Shown: positions 1-10,402, numbered from the stretch's first letter. The stretch: DNA of 64,000 nt from PFJX01 sp964393825 (GCA_964393825.1 CAYMUY010000014.1:1-64000); one strand, 5' to 3'. Notes: a model not told the origin generated them from the letters alone. Numbers and translations: made by a program.

Positions 1-77
1 ATGCCGGGTGGTGTGGCAGGGGTGCAGCTACAATGGCTGCCCCCTATGCCGATCGACCTCTCACCTTGTCCGCTATC
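1..77. other. Window-edge intergenic sequence
   Basis: Between the left edge and the stop codon of the AEC carrier I see no convincing gene, terminator or promoter. A 27-codon plus-strand ORF starts at base 1 but has no ribosome binding site and no recognisable product. Confidence 0.4.
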
Positions 78-1025
78 CTAGCGCAGCAAGGCGATCCAGC
101 CCGGCAGGGTCAGCAGGAATACCAGGCTGGTCCAGCTGGCGGTCAGCGCCGCCGCGCGCACGTCGAGGTTGAAGCGGTCGGCGAAGGAGGCGGCCATGAG
201 CATGGTCGGCATGGCGGTTTCCAGGATGGCGCCGGCCTGGGCATCGCGCAGGTCGCCGAAGCTGGCGCGTGCCAGGGCATAGACCAGCAGCGGCGCGACC
301 AGCAATTTCACGGCGACGGCGGCGAGCACCGGGCGAGTGGGCTTGAGATCGCCCCAGGGTATGGAGAGGCCGAGGGTGAACAGCATGATGGGGATGGTGG
401 CCTGGCCCATGAACTTGGCGGCCTTGATCAGCGGAGCCACCTCGAGGCCGGTGAGGTTGACCGCGAAGCCGAGCACGAAGCCCCAGATCGGCGGCAGCGC
501 CAGCACGGTGCGGAACAGGCTGATGCCATGGCCGCCCTCGTGGCCCAGGCGGGTGGCGATCCAGACGCCGAAAGTCCAGACCAGCGGGGTGGAGGCGAGC
601 ACGTCGGCGAAGGCCGCATAGCTGCCGCCGATGTCGCCATAGAGAAAGGTGAGCGTCGGGTAGCCCATGAACAGGACGTTGCCGAAGCTGCCGGCGAGCA
701 GGATGGCGGCGCGTGTCTCGCGGCGCAGCCCGTGTCCCAATCGGGTGTGCCAGAGCAGGGGATAGAGCAGGATGAAGCTGAAGGCGATGCCGGCGATGGT
801 GAGCAGCGGCACGGTGAGCAACTCGTGGCTGATCGTCGCCTGCGCCGAGAGCGCGAACAGCAGCGGCGGCGCGAAGACGTCGATCACCAGGCGGTTGAGG
901 TTGACGCGCAGGGCGTCGGCGGGGAACTGCGGCCGGAAGCGCACCCAGGCGCCCCCCGCCGCGACCAGCAGGGCGATGGGCAGCCAGACTTGCAGGAGGA
1001 GCTGGAGCAGGAATTCGGGGGTCAT
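78..1025 (-). CDS. AEC-family (auxin efflux carrier type) permease
   Basis: A 315-residue, almost wholly hydrophobic protein with about ten predicted membrane segments in two halves, as in the AEC (auxin efflux carrier/malonate permease) family. The N-terminal helix, the conserved Asn-Arg-Leu in the second segment and the glycine-rich central loop fit the family. Members export or import small organic anions across the inner membrane; the substrate cannot be read from sequence. It begins 14 nt after the stop of the histidine kinase gene and is probably the last gene of a regulator-kinase-carrier operon, so the two-component pair may respond to or control its substrate (inference). Confidence 0.85.
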   Translation of the reverse strand: MTPEFLLQLLLQVWLPIALLVAAGGAWVRFRPQFPADALRVNLNRLVIDVFAPPLLFALSAQATISHELLTVPLLTIAGIAFSFILLYPLLWHTRLGHGLRRETRAAILLAGSFGNVLFMGYPTLTFLYGDIGGSYAAFADVLASTPLVWTFGVWIATRLGHEGGHGISLFRTVLALPPIWGFVLGFAVNLTGLEVAPLIKAAKFMGQATIPIMLFTLGLSIPWGDLKPTRPVLAAVAVKLLVAPLLVYALARASFGDLRDAQAGAILETAMPTMLMAASFADRFNLDVRAAALTASWTSLVFLLTLPGWIALLR

Positions 1026-1039
1026 GGCGGCGGTGCGGG

Positions 1040-2398
1040 TCAGCGAGTCAGGGCGGCCAGCGGGGCGGCGCTGATGGCCGCGCAGGTCGGGAGGGCGGGC
1101 GAGGCTTCGGTGGCGAGACGCAGACGGGCGATGGTGCCACCTCCCGCGCGCGGCGCCAGCGTCACCTGCCAGCCGTTGGCCTCGGCCAGTTGTTTCACGA
1201 TGGCCAGGCCGAGGCCGCTGCCGCCGGTGCGGGTGGAACGCGAGGGTTCGAGCCGGTGAAACGGCTGGAAGACGGCCTCCCGTTCGGCTTCGGGAATGCC
1301 GGGGCCGCGATCGAGCACCCGGACTTCCAGTTCTACCGGGTCGAACTCGACCTGTGTGGGGGCGGTGCCGCCATAGCGCAGGGCGTTGTCGAGCAGGTTG
1401 CCGACTGCGCGCCGGAACGCCAGGGCGCGCATGCGCAGGCGAACCGGCGCCGTGGCGGTGTACTCGATCCGGCTGCCGGCGCGTCGGGCCGCGTCGACGA
1501 TGTCGCCCAGCAGCACGCCGGGGTCGGCCTCGCCCAGGGGCTCGTCGAAGCCTTGGCCCAGTTCCAGGCAGCGGCCGATCAGGTCGTTCATCGCGTCCAC
1601 ATCGCGCATCAGGCGCTGCGCCAGTTCGGGGTCATGGCCTTCCGAGAGCATGCCCAGGGCCAGGCGCATCCGCGTCAGCGGCGTGCGCAGGTCGTGGGAG
1701 ATGCCGGCCAGCAGGACGGTGCGGCTGGCGATCAGGTCGCGCACCTGGGTGACCATGCGGTTGAAGGAGGTCACGCAGGTGTCGAATTCCTCCGGGCCGC
1801 CGACGGGCAAGGGTTCCGGACAGTCTCCGGCACCCATTCTCTGGGCCGCGGTCGACAGCCGCCGCAGCGGCGCGGTCAGGCGGCGGGCGAGATAGGCCGA
1901 GGTGATGAAGGTGGCGGCGGCGCCGACGATGAGGATCAGCGCCAGGGCGCCGGGCGGGAAGACGCCGCTGCGCTCGCTGGAGAAGCCGACCCGGACCGGC
2001 CCCCGCGAGGTGGGAATGTCGGCCCAGAGCCACTGCCGGTCGTCGGCGGCGATGCGCAGTTCGATGGCGTGACCGGTGCGGCGGTCCAGCGCGTCTTCGA
2101 TGAAGTAGTAGTAGGGCAGCCGCTTGGAGAAATCGGCCAGCGGCGTGGTGGCCGGTCCGACGCGCAGTTCATAGTCACGCAGGGCATGCGTCAGGTAATC
2201 CTGACGCGCCGCGTCCGGCAGCCTGCCCCAGTCCTCGGCGACATCCACCAGGCGCGCGGCCAGGTCATCGGCGGCGCGCTGCCCGAGCGGCACCAGGGCG
2301 TAATAGGCGATGGCACCGATGGCGAAGATCTGGAAGGCGAGCGACACGCTGGCGATCACCAGGGTGGTGCGGCAGAGCAGGGTGCGCGGCCACTTCAT
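1040..2398 (-). CDS. EnvZ-like membrane sensor histidine kinase
   Basis: 452 residues. Membrane helix 1 lies at about 10-36, a periplasmic domain of about 115 residues follows, then membrane helix 2 at about 151-170, HAMP to about 225, a HisKA box with phospho-acceptor His235 (ISHDLRTPLTR), and a C-terminal HATPase with the G-box GGSGLGLAIVK near 395. This is the EnvZ/RstB architecture. The kinase autophosphorylates and passes phosphate to the OmpR-type regulator encoded just upstream. Its ATG overlaps that gene's TGA (ATGA), so translation is probably coupled. The periplasmic ligand is unknown. All residues needed for catalysis appear present. Confidence 0.92.
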   Translation of the reverse strand: MKWPRTLLCRTTLVIASVSLAFQIFAIGAIAYYALVPLGQRAADDLAARLVDVAEDWGRLPDAARQDYLTHALRDYELRVGPATTPLADFSKRLPYYYFIEDALDRRTGHAIELRIAADDRQWLWADIPTSRGPVRVGFSSERSGVFPPGALALILIVGAAATFITSAYLARRLTAPLRRLSTAAQRMGAGDCPEPLPVGGPEEFDTCVTSFNRMVTQVRDLIASRTVLLAGISHDLRTPLTRMRLALGMLSEGHDPELAQRLMRDVDAMNDLIGRCLELGQGFDEPLGEADPGVLLGDIVDAARRAGSRIEYTATAPVRLRMRALAFRRAVGNLLDNALRYGGTAPTQVEFDPVELEVRVLDRGPGIPEAEREAVFQPFHRLEPSRSTRTGGSGLGLAIVKQLAEANGWQVTLAPRAGGGTIARLRLATEASPALPTCAAISAAPLAALTR

Positions 2399-3096
2399 GC
2401 GGCTTGTCCGCCGGGCGTGAACAGATAGCCTTCGCCGCGTACGGTGCGGATGTAGACGGGGTGGGCCAGATCGGGCTCGATGCGGCGGCGCAGGCGGGTC
2501 ACCCGCACGTCCACCATGCGGTCGAAGGGCGAGCGGTCATAGCCGCGCAGCAGTTCGACCAGACGGTCGCGGCTGAGCACCTGGTCGGGATGCTCGACGA
2601 AGGCCATGAGCAGGGCGTATTCCGCGCCCGACAGCGGCAGGGGCTCGCCGTTACGGCTGAGGCGACGGGTCTGGCGATCCAGCACGCAGGGGCCGAAGCG
2701 GAACAGGCGGCCGGCCTGCGCCGGCGTATGCGCCCGGCGCAGCACCGCGCGGACGCGGGCAAGCAGTTCGCGGTGGTCGAAGGGCTTGGCCAGGTAGTCG
2801 TCCGCGCCCACCTCCAGGCCGACGATGCGATCGACCGAATCGCCGCGGGCCGAGAGCATGATCACCGGCGGCCCGCCATGCTCGCGCAGCCCGCGCGCCA
2901 GGCTGAGCCCATCCTCTCCCGGGAGCATGATGTCGAGCAGGATCAGATCGACCGGCTGGCTGCCCAGATGCTGCCGCATGGCCTGGCCGTCGCCGACGCC
3001 GGCCATCCGGTAGCCGTTCTGGCCGAGATAACGCATCACCAGTTCGCGCAGTTCGACATCGTCGTCGACGATCAGGATATGACGCTCCTCCGACAT
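2395..3096 (-). CDS. OmpR-family response regulator
   Basis: A receiver domain (acidic pocket DDD at 11-13, phospho-acceptor Asp55, Lys104 in LAKPF) followed by a winged-helix OmpR/PhoB output domain, 233 residues in all. I place the start at the ATG at 3096 because AAGGAG lies 9 nt upstream. The reading frame stays open a further 43 codons upstream, but that stretch has no family similarity. It regulates transcription, presumably of its own operon with the kinase and AEC carrier, and possibly of the divergent cytochrome operon, with which it shares a 149-nt intergenic region containing two dyads. Confidence 0.92.
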   Translation of the reverse strand: MSEERHILIVDDDVELRELVMRYLGQNGYRMAGVGDGQAMRQHLGSQPVDLILLDIMLPGEDGLSLARGLREHGGPPVIMLSARGDSVDRIVGLEVGADDYLAKPFDHRELLARVRAVLRRAHTPAQAGRLFRFGPCVLDRQTRRLSRNGEPLPLSGAEYALLMAFVEHPDQVLSRDRLVELLRGYDRSPFDRMVDVRVTRLRRRIEPDLAHPVYIRTVRGEGYLFTPGGQAA

Positions 3097-3174
3097 GCCG
3101 GTTTGCTCCTTCATTTCAGGGTGAAACACGCGGGAAACCATGGGTAACCGATCCGCATCCGGTGCAATTCTATA

Positions 3175-3218
3175 GAAACGGGCGTTTCCCATGATGCGGC
3201 CACGGACCAGTTGGTCCG
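3175..3218. promoter_or_regulatory. Two inverted repeats between divergent operons
   Basis: GAAAC-GGGC-GTTTC (3175-3188) and CGGACCA-GT-TGGTCCG (3203-3218) lie between the response regulator gene (minus) and the cytochrome gene (plus). They are visible dyads. A role as operators is inference from position; neither matches an operator I can name. Confidence 0.35.
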
Positions 3219-3245
3219 CGTTCATCCGAAATAAGGAGTATTTCC

Positions 3246-3851
3246 ATGTCGCGTCGCAAGCTTGATGTCTCCCGCCTGTCCGCCTGTCTGCTCGCCTTCT
3301 CCCTGTCCCTGGGCATGTCGTCCGCCGGCGCCGGCGAGGCCAGGCCGGATCCCAAGGCGGCCATGCAGATCGTGCAGAAACAGATGGCCTTGATGACCCC
3401 GGAGTTGCAGCAGAAGGTCAAGGCGTTGTCGCCCGAGATCAAGCAGTTCCTCGCCCACGTGGCAGGCAAACATAGCCGGAAGAGCGAGACCCTGACCCTG
3501 GCCCAGGTCATGCAGGAGGTATTGGGGGATTACCAAGCCATGGCCATGGCCATCAGCATGGATAACGGCGAGGCCGCCGCCGAGGCCGCGCGCCGTCTCG
3601 CCGATCACCGCCTGCCGCGCGGCGGCCTACTGCCCTACATGCCGCTCAACAAGGTGAATACCCAGGATTTGTCGGTGCTGCCGGCGATGGAGGAGGCGGT
3701 GGAAGGCGGTTCCCTGCGCCTCGCCGAGGCGGCGGAGAAGGGCGACATGATCGCTGCCGCCGGGCATCTGGGCGAAGTGACCCGGGGTTGTGTGGCCTGC
3801 CATCAGCATTTCCGGGGTCAGCCCGGGACCACCGCCCTGCTGCGCCAATAA
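3246..3851 (+). CDS. Periplasmic c-type cytochrome, cytochrome c'-like
   Basis: 201 residues with a signal peptide (hydrophobic stretch about 10-28, cleavage near AGAGEA), a largely helical body, and a single CxxCH heme-binding motif (CVACH, Cys182/Cys185/His186) close to the C-terminus. One C-terminal heme site after a helical bundle is the layout of cytochrome c' and related four-helix cytochromes, which bind NO or act in electron transfer. AAGGAG 7-8 nt upstream supports the ATG at 3246. It is the first gene of an operon with the FadL porin. The exact redox role is unknown. Confidence 0.75.
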   Translation: MSRRKLDVSRLSACLLAFSLSLGMSSAGAGEARPDPKAAMQIVQKQMALMTPELQQKVKALSPEIKQFLAHVAGKHSRKSETLTLAQVMQEVLGDYQAMAMAISMDNGEAAAEAARRLADHRLPRGGLLPYMPLNKVNTQDLSVLPAMEEAVEGGSLRLAEAAEKGDMIAAAGHLGEVTRGCVACHQHFRGQPGTTALLRQ

Positions 3852-3872
3852 ACGAACATGGAGGAGACGAAC

Positions 3873-5033
3873 ATGACCCGGATCAAACCCCTCATCATCG
3901 CCCTCACCCTGGCAGGCGCGGCCGCCACGCCCGCCCACGCCACCAACGGCGATCAGATGATCGGCGTCACCGCCACCCAGTGGGGCATGGGCGGCGCCGT
4001 GGTGGCGGCGCCGCAGGACGCCGGCACCATCCTCACCAACCCGGCGGGCATCGCGGAGCTTGGCATGAAGGAGGTGCGCGTGGACATGGGCTTCGGCTTC
4101 CTCAACCCGCCCCGCAAGGCCAATGGCTACGAGAGCGATTCGGACCTGTACATGATCCCGTCGGGAGCGCTCGCCTTCAACGTCAATGACCGGCTCTACC
4201 TGGGCATGGGCATGGCCGGCCTCTCCGGCATGGGGGTGGATTTCCCCGATACGGCGGCGGCGGCGGGCAATCAGGCGGTGGTGACCACCAAGCAGTTCTA
4301 CAAGATCGCGCCGGGCTTCGGTTTCCGGGTCAACGACAAGCTGAGCGTGGGCGCGGCGCTGAACATCGACTACCAGAGCCTGGCGCTGTCGAATCCGATG
4401 TACACGCTGCCACAGAACCAGGTGTACGGCTTCGGCGTGACCGCCGGTCTTATCTACAAGCCCACTGACCAACTGCGCATCGGCGCCTCCTGGGTCAGCG
4501 AGCAAAGCATGTCGGCATTCCACTGGAACACGACCGCGGGCCCGATCGAGATGACTATGGATGGCCCCCGGCAGCTCGCCCTCGGCGTGGCGTTCACGCC
4601 CATGCCGGGGATGCTGGTGGAAGCGGACATCAAGCACATCGCCTTCAGCGACGTGCTGGGCAACGTGGCGATCTCGCGGCCCGCCGGCTACGCCGGGGCG
4701 ATTCCGGCGAGCATGAACTTCGGTTGGGAGGATCAGACGGTGTTCTCGCTGGGCATCCAGAAGGCGCTCGACCCGAAGACCACGGTGCGCCTGGGCCTGA
4801 ACTACGGCAAATCACCGATCGGTCCCGAGGATGTGAATGCCAACATCGGCTCGCTGGCAGTGACCGAGAAACATCTGTCCCTCGGCATGACCCGCCAGAT
4901 CAGCGACCGGGTCATGGGGTCGCTCTCCTATATGCACGCCTTTCGGAATGCCGTGACTTCAGACGTCGCCCCGTTCAACACCATCGAGCTGGAGCAGAAC
5001 ATCCTCAATCTGCAGATCAGCTACAAACTTTAA
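3873..5033 (+). CDS. OmpP1/FadL-family outer membrane channel
   Basis: 386 residues with a signal peptide ending near THA-TNG and an N-terminal plug region containing the conserved Asn-Pro-Ala-Gly motif (LTNPAGIAELG), followed by alternating beta strands and an aromatic-rich C-terminus, as in FadL/TodX channels for long-chain fatty acids or other hydrophobic compounds. I prefer the ATG at 3873, preceded by GGAGGAG at good spacing, over the in-frame ATG five codons upstream. It starts 21 nt after the cytochrome stop. The substrate is unknown. Confidence 0.85.
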   Translation: MTRIKPLIIALTLAGAAATPAHATNGDQMIGVTATQWGMGGAVVAAPQDAGTILTNPAGIAELGMKEVRVDMGFGFLNPPRKANGYESDSDLYMIPSGALAFNVNDRLYLGMGMAGLSGMGVDFPDTAAAAGNQAVVTTKQFYKIAPGFGFRVNDKLSVGAALNIDYQSLALSNPMYTLPQNQVYGFGVTAGLIYKPTDQLRIGASWVSEQSMSAFHWNTTAGPIEMTMDGPRQLALGVAFTPMPGMLVEADIKHIAFSDVLGNVAISRPAGYAGAIPASMNFGWEDQTVFSLGIQKALDPKTTVRLGLNYGKSPIGPEDVNANIGSLAVTEKHLSLGMTRQISDRVMGSLSYMHAFRNAVTSDVAPFNTIELEQNILNLQISYKL

Positions 5034-5047
5034 GCAAGGAATGCCGC

Positions 5048-5254
5048 ATGACTGTCGATCGCATCGTCCACCTGGTGGCGGGTACCATGGTGATCCTGAG
5101 CGTCGCCCTGGCGCATTTCGTCCACGCCGACTGGATCTGGCTGGCGGTGTTCGTTGGCGCCAACCTGGCGCAGAGCGGGTTGACCCGTTTCTGCCCGCTG
5201 GCGGCCGTGCTGAAAAAAGCCGGCGTGCCGGAGTCGCCCCGCTGTTGCGGATGA
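5048..5254 (+). CDS. DUF2892 (YgaP-type) small membrane protein
   Basis: 68 residues with two hydrophobic helices joined by a short turn, and Cys-containing motifs (RFCPLA and a terminal CC) typical of the DUF2892 membrane module found alone or fused to rhodanese domains. AAGGA lies 8 nt before the ATG at 5048. It follows the porin gene by 14 nt and is probably the last gene of the cytochrome-porin operon. Function is unknown; some relatives are linked to sulfur transfer. Confidence 0.75.
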   Translation: MTVDRIVHLVAGTMVILSVALAHFVHADWIWLAVFVGANLAQSGLTRFCPLAAVLKKAGVPESPRCCG

Positions 5255-5278
5255 CGCACCACGCCGCCTGGCGCGGCC

Positions 5279-6675
<1,397 letters not shown>

Positions 6676-6679
<4 letters not shown>

Positions 6680-7707
6680 TTGATGGGCAGGTAGATGGAG
6701 AAACAGGTGCGGCCGGGGTGGCTGTCGAGGTGGATGGCGCCGTCGTGGCGCTGGACCAGGGTCTGCGCCAGGGTGAGCCCGAGCCCGCTGCCACCTTCGC
6801 GACCGGAGATGAGGGGGAAGAAAATCTGGTCGCGCATCTCTTCCGGGATGCCCGGGCCGTTGTCGATCACATCGATGCGTACGGCCAGTTTCCAGCGCTT
6901 CATCGCCAGCGTCACCTGGCGCGCCACGCGTGTGCGCAGCTCGATGCGACCGGCACCCTCGAGCGCCTGGGCGGCATTGCGGGCGATATTGAGTACGGCC
7001 TGGATCAGTTGTTCCGGATCGCCGTCCAGTCCCGGCAGGCTGATGTCGTAGTCGCGCTTGATTTCCAGACGCGGGTACTCGGCGTGCAGCAGGCTGCGTA
7101 CCCGCTCCAGCACTTCATGCAGGTTCACGTGCTGCACCACGGGCCGTTTCGCCGGCGCCAGCAGGCGGTCGAGCAGGCTTTGCAGGCGGCTGGTCTCCTG
7201 GATGATGACCTGGGTGTACTCCTTCAGGTCGCTTTCCTCCAGTTCCGCCTCCAGCAATTGCGCCGCGCCACGGATGCCGCCGAGGGGGTTGCGGATCTCA
7301 TGTGCCAGCTGGCGCAACAGGGTCTGGCTGGCCTGGGTCTGCGCCATCACCTGTTCGTCGCGGGCGATGCGGGCACCGCCACCGGCCGCGCATAACTCCA
7401 CCAGGGCGGCACCCGGCGGTTGGTCCAGCGGGGTGACGGTGGCGCTCAGCGTCAGGGTCTGGCCCAGCAGGTGCAGATTCAGGTCATGCTCGGTGAAGCT
7501 GACGCCCTCATTTAGCGCGGAACGCAGCACGCGCACCAGATCGGTGCATTCGCCCAGGGCGCTGGTCAGGGGGCGTTCCTGGGCGTTGTGGATGGACACG
7601 CCCAGAAGATTCTCCGCCGCCGGATTGAGATAGCGGATGAATAGCCGCTCATCGACGAGGAGTACGGCGGTGGCGAGCAGATCCAGGCTCGGGGCGGCGG
7701 CGTTCAT
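6676..7707 (-). CDS. ntrB: Nitrogen regulation sensor kinase NtrB
   Basis: 343 residues, no membrane segment: N-terminal PAS domain (about 8-110), HisKA with His136 (LAHEIRNPLGG) and a HATPase ending in GGSGLGLTLAQ. Size and the HEIRNPLGGIRGAAQLL region are diagnostic of NtrB (GlnL), the cytoplasmic bifunctional kinase/phosphatase that phosphorylates NtrC and is gated by PII. It is cotranscribed with ntrC through a 4-nt overlap. No PII gene is in the window. Confidence 0.96.
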
Positions 7708-7815
7708 GGGCTTCTCGGAGAGAGTGATGCTCCAGATTTAGCAAGAAGCAGGCCAATAGCCAGAAAAGATGAATGGCGAGCCGGGAGCGGCGGTGCCCGT
7801 CACGCGCCTCGACGT

Positions 7816-8304
7816 TCAGCGCAGGTGCCCCAACTCCTTGTTCAGCATTTCGATGTTCTTTTCATGCAGGCGCACCGCATCCATCAGACGGCTCTGCTCG
7901 GTGGCGGGAAGGCGGCGGCCACCAGTGAACTCTGACTGGGCGGCGGCGAGGTTGCGCTGCTCGCTGTTCAGTTCTTCCACCAGCAGTTGGCGGCGCATGT
8001 CGTCGCGTTTTCTCTGGGTGCCGGCGTCGACACGCGGGAAGGAGTCTGGGGAGGCGGTGGCGGTGCCGCGCTTGCGACTGCTTTTTGCTTCCGCCGTGGC
8101 GGCCTTGCTCCTACTCGGTCCGAGATCGAGTTTCCTGGCGCCCGGGCGGGGCATGTTGGTATAGGTGACGTGGCCATTGTCGTCGACGAACTTGTAGATC
8201 TCGGCCTGTGCGCATCCTGTCCAGGCAACCGCCAGGCAGACCAGCCACGCCGCCGGGTGGCGATGGCGGGGGCGGTGCAGGGGCGAACGCGATGATTTGG
8301 GCAT
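7816..8304 (-). CDS. DUF4124 domain-containing secreted protein
   Basis: 162 residues. A hydrophobic signal segment (about 18-35, ending GCAQA) is followed by the DUF4124 core EIYKFVDDNGHVTYTNMP, then a basic, low-complexity linker and a C-terminal coiled coil rich in Glu, Arg and Leu. DUF4124 proteins are common in proteobacterial envelopes and lack an assigned function. It lies between glnA and ntrB on the same strand, 108 nt upstream of ntrB; this gene order recurs in betaproteobacteria (from memory). A functional link to nitrogen control is not shown. Confidence 0.85.
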   Translation of the reverse strand: MPKSSRSPLHRPRHRHPAAWLVCLAVAWTGCAQAEIYKFVDDNGHVTYTNMPRPGARKLDLGPSRSKAATAEAKSSRKRGTATASPDSFPRVDAGTQRKRDDMRRQLLVEELNSEQRNLAAAQSEFTGGRRLPATEQSRLMDAVRLHEKNIEMLNKELGHLR

Positions 8305-8538
8305 GGGGGACTCGTCTGTAGCCAGCCGCCATTATCCTAGAAACGGCAGCTGACCGCTTCATGGCTGTTGTGAGGCCTCATGGGCGGCGTGCGTGCCTTT
8401 GATGACGCTCAGCCAATGGGTGGCCCGCTACGCACCTCGGGCGCGTGCAACGACCGTTTCCAGGGTGATCAGGAAGCCGGCGGCGGGTAGCGGTGTCCGC
8501 ATTATCATGGGTGGCCTTTTCTTCCATGGAGCGTGAGC

Positions 8539-8751
8539 ATGTCCAGGTTGTTGATACTGATGGTGCCCCTGGTTTTGCTGGGGTGCGGCGCGGAAACGGT
8601 GGGTACGGCGGCCATCGTGGCCAGCCAGAAAAAACAGGAAATCGAGCAGGGCCGGCAACTCAAGGAGCAGATCCAGCAGCAACTGGACGCCGCGGCGCTG
8701 CTGGAACGGCAACGCCTGCAGGCCCAGGAGGCCGCCATCGCCGGCCAGTGA
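8539..8751 (+). CDS. Small lipoprotein with coiled coil
   Basis: 70 residues. The lipobox LVLLGC places the lipidated Cys at position 16. The mature part is a charged, Gln/Glu-rich amphipathic helix. The ATG at 8539 has GGAG 7 nt upstream; a GTG two codons earlier would be too close to it. No family is recognised. It is convergent with glnA and shares the bidirectional terminator at 8789-8814. Confidence 0.6.
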   Translation: MSRLLILMVPLVLLGCGAETVGTAAIVASQKKQEIEQGRQLKEQIQQQLDAAALLERQRLQAQEAAIAGQ

Positions 8752-8788
8752 TGCCGATTGCCCTGGCGCGATGGGTACTGCGGATAAA

Positions 8789-8814
8789 AAAAGGGCGGGT
8801 TACCCCGCCCTTTT
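8789..8814. terminator. Bidirectional rho-independent terminator (glnA / lipoprotein)
   Basis: A perfect GGGCGGG/CCCGCCC stem (8793-8799 and 8804-8810) with a TTAC loop is flanked by an A-run before and a T-run after, so it reads as an intrinsic terminator on both strands. It sits between the convergent lipoprotein and glnA genes, 15 nt from the glnA stop. Confidence 0.9.
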
Positions 8815-8829
8815 CGGTCGCGTGAAGAC

Positions 8830-10239
8830 TTACACGCTGTAGTACATGTCGAACTCGACCGGATGGGTGGTCGTGCGGATGCGGTTGACTTCTTCCATCT
8901 TCAGGTCGATGTAGGCATCGATGAACTCGTCGCTGAACACGCCGCCCTTGGTCAGGAACTCGCGATCCTTGTCCAGCGCTTCCAGCGCCTGGTCCAGGCT
9001 ATGGCAGACGGTCGGGATGGCGGCTTCTTCTTCCGGCTCCAGGTCGTACAGGTTCTTGGTGGCGGGGTCGCCCGGATGGATCTTGTTCTGGATGCCATCG
9101 AGGCCGGCCATCATCAGCGCGGCGAAGCACATGTACGGGTTGGCGATCGGATCGGGGAAGCGGGTTTCGATCCGGCGCGCCTTGTCGGAAGCCACGTGCG
9201 GGATGCGGATGGAGGCGGAACGGTTGCGGGCCGAGTAGGCCAGCATGACCGGGGCCTCATAGTGCGGGACCAGACGCTTGTAGGAGTTGGTGCCGGGGTT
9301 GGTGATGGCGTTCAGCGCGCGGGCATGCTTGATGATGCCGCCGATGTAGTACAGGGCCAGTTCCGACAGGCCGGCGTAGCCGTTGCCCGCGAACAGGTTC
9401 TTGCCGTCCTTCCAGATGGATTGGTGCACATGCATGCCGGAACCGTTGTCGCCGACAATGGGCTTGGGCATGAAGGTCGCGGTCTTGCCGTAGCTGTGGG
9501 CGACGTTGTGGATCACGTATTTCTGGATCTGGGTCCAGTCGCCGCGCTGTACCAAGGTAGCGAACTTGGTGCCGATCTCGCACTGGCCGGCGGTGGCGAC
9601 TTCGTGGTGGTGCACCTCGACCGGCACGCCCATTTCTTCCAGGGCCAGGCACATGGCGCCGCGGATGTCGTGCAGGCTGTCGATCGGGGGAACCGGGAAG
9701 TAGCCGCCCTTGACCTTGGGACGGTGGCCGCTGTTGCCGACTTCGGTCTGCTCGCCGGAGGACCAGGCGGCCTCTTCGGACTTGATCTTGACGTGGCAGC
9801 CGGACATGTCGTCATGCCAGGTGACGGAGTCGAAGATGAAGAATTCGGGTTCCGGGCCGAAGTAGGCGGTGTCGCCGATACCGGTGGACTTCAGGTAGGC
9901 CTCGGCGCGCTTGGCGATGGAACGCGGGTCGCGATCGTAGCCCTTGCCGGTATCCGGCTCGATGACGTCGCAGGTCAGGATGAGGGTGGCCTCGTCCATG
10001 AAGGGATCGATGTTGGCGGTGTCGGGATCCGGCATCAGCAGCATGTCGGAAGCCTGGATGCCTTTCCAGCCGGCGATCGAGGAGCCGTCGAAGGCGTGGC
10101 CCTCGGTGAATTTGTCCTCGTCGAAGTGGGAAACGGGCACGGTGACGTGCTGCTCCTTGCCACGGGTATCGGTAAACCGGAAATCGACGAACTTGACGTC
10201 ATTATCCTGGACCATCTTCATTACATCGGCGACCGCCAT
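8830..10239 (-). CDS. glnA: Type I glutamine synthetase
   Basis: 469 residues, the length typical of enterobacterial-type GSI-beta. It makes glutamine from glutamate, ammonia and ATP as a cytoplasmic dodecamer. Visible family features are the N-terminal beta-grasp, the NGSGMHVHQS substrate loop, the NRSASIRIP segment, and NLYDLEPEE near 398, which contains the tyrosine that is adenylylated by GlnE in this subgroup. The ATG at 10239 has AGGAG 7 nt upstream; the frame is open further upstream but crosses the promoter. Regulation is visible: a sigma-54 promoter and two NtrC operators upstream. Confidence 0.98.
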   Translation of the reverse strand: MAVADVMKMVQDNDVKFVDFRFTDTRGKEQHVTVPVSHFDEDKFTEGHAFDGSSIAGWKGIQASDMLLMPDPDTANIDPFMDEATLILTCDVIEPDTGKGYDRDPRSIAKRAEAYLKSTGIGDTAYFGPEPEFFIFDSVTWHDDMSGCHVKIKSEEAAWSSGEQTEVGNSGHRPKVKGGYFPVPPIDSLHDIRGAMCLALEEMGVPVEVHHHEVATAGQCEIGTKFATLVQRGDWTQIQKYVIHNVAHSYGKTATFMPKPIVGDNGSGMHVHQSIWKDGKNLFAGNGYAGLSELALYYIGGIIKHARALNAITNPGTNSYKRLVPHYEAPVMLAYSARNRSASIRIPHVASDKARRIETRFPDPIANPYMCFAALMMAGLDGIQNKIHPGDPATKNLYDLEPEEEAAIPTVCHSLDQALEALDKDREFLTKGGVFSDEFIDAYIDLKMEEVNRIRTTTHPVEFDMYYSV

Positions 10240-10303
10240 TTCGAACTCCTTGTGTCTGCTGGATTGCAATTGGGGGGTGTGTTTAACCACGAAACAGGGT
10301 AAA

Positions 10304-10318
10304 GCAGGTTCCATGCCA
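10304..10318 (-). promoter_or_regulatory. Sigma-54 (-24/-12) promoter of glnA
   Basis: On the minus strand the bases read TGGCATGGAACCTGC, with the invariant GG and GC 10 nt apart and a following T, close to the consensus TGGCAYG-N4-TTGC. Transcription would start near 10292, giving a 53-nt leader to the glnA ATG. The NtrC sites lie at about -97 and -118 from that start, the usual enhancer distance. Confidence 0.8.
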
Positions 10319-10381
10319 TGCCCCATAAGGGGGACGAAGCATTGTGCCACAAGGGCTTGCGCCGGGGATGGGAATTAAATG

Positions 10382-10396
10382 GCACCAATATGGTGC
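10382..10396. promoter_or_regulatory. NtrC operator 1 (glnA enhancer)
   Basis: GCACC-AATAT-GGTGC is a perfect dyad with the 5-nt spacer of the NtrC consensus (TGCACC-N5-GGTGCA). It is centred about 97 bp upstream of the inferred glnA start. Confidence 0.85.
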
Positions 10397-10402
10397 GTAA
10401 AT

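Noticed and set aside
33..1259. A 408-codon ORF opposite the AEC carrier gene
   Set aside because: Low-complexity Gly/Glu/Gln-rich antisense reading of a clear membrane protein gene.
5263..5277. GCCGC-CTGGC-GCGGC hairpin between the DUF2892 gene and ntrC as a terminator
   Set aside because: Only 5 bp, no T-run, and such short GC stems occur often in this composition.
10335..10349. TGGCACAATGCTTCG upstream of glnA as the sigma-54 promoter
   Set aside because: The -24 box is perfect, but the -12 reads TTCG, so GG and GC are not in register. The site at 10304-10318 has correct spacing and a better -12.
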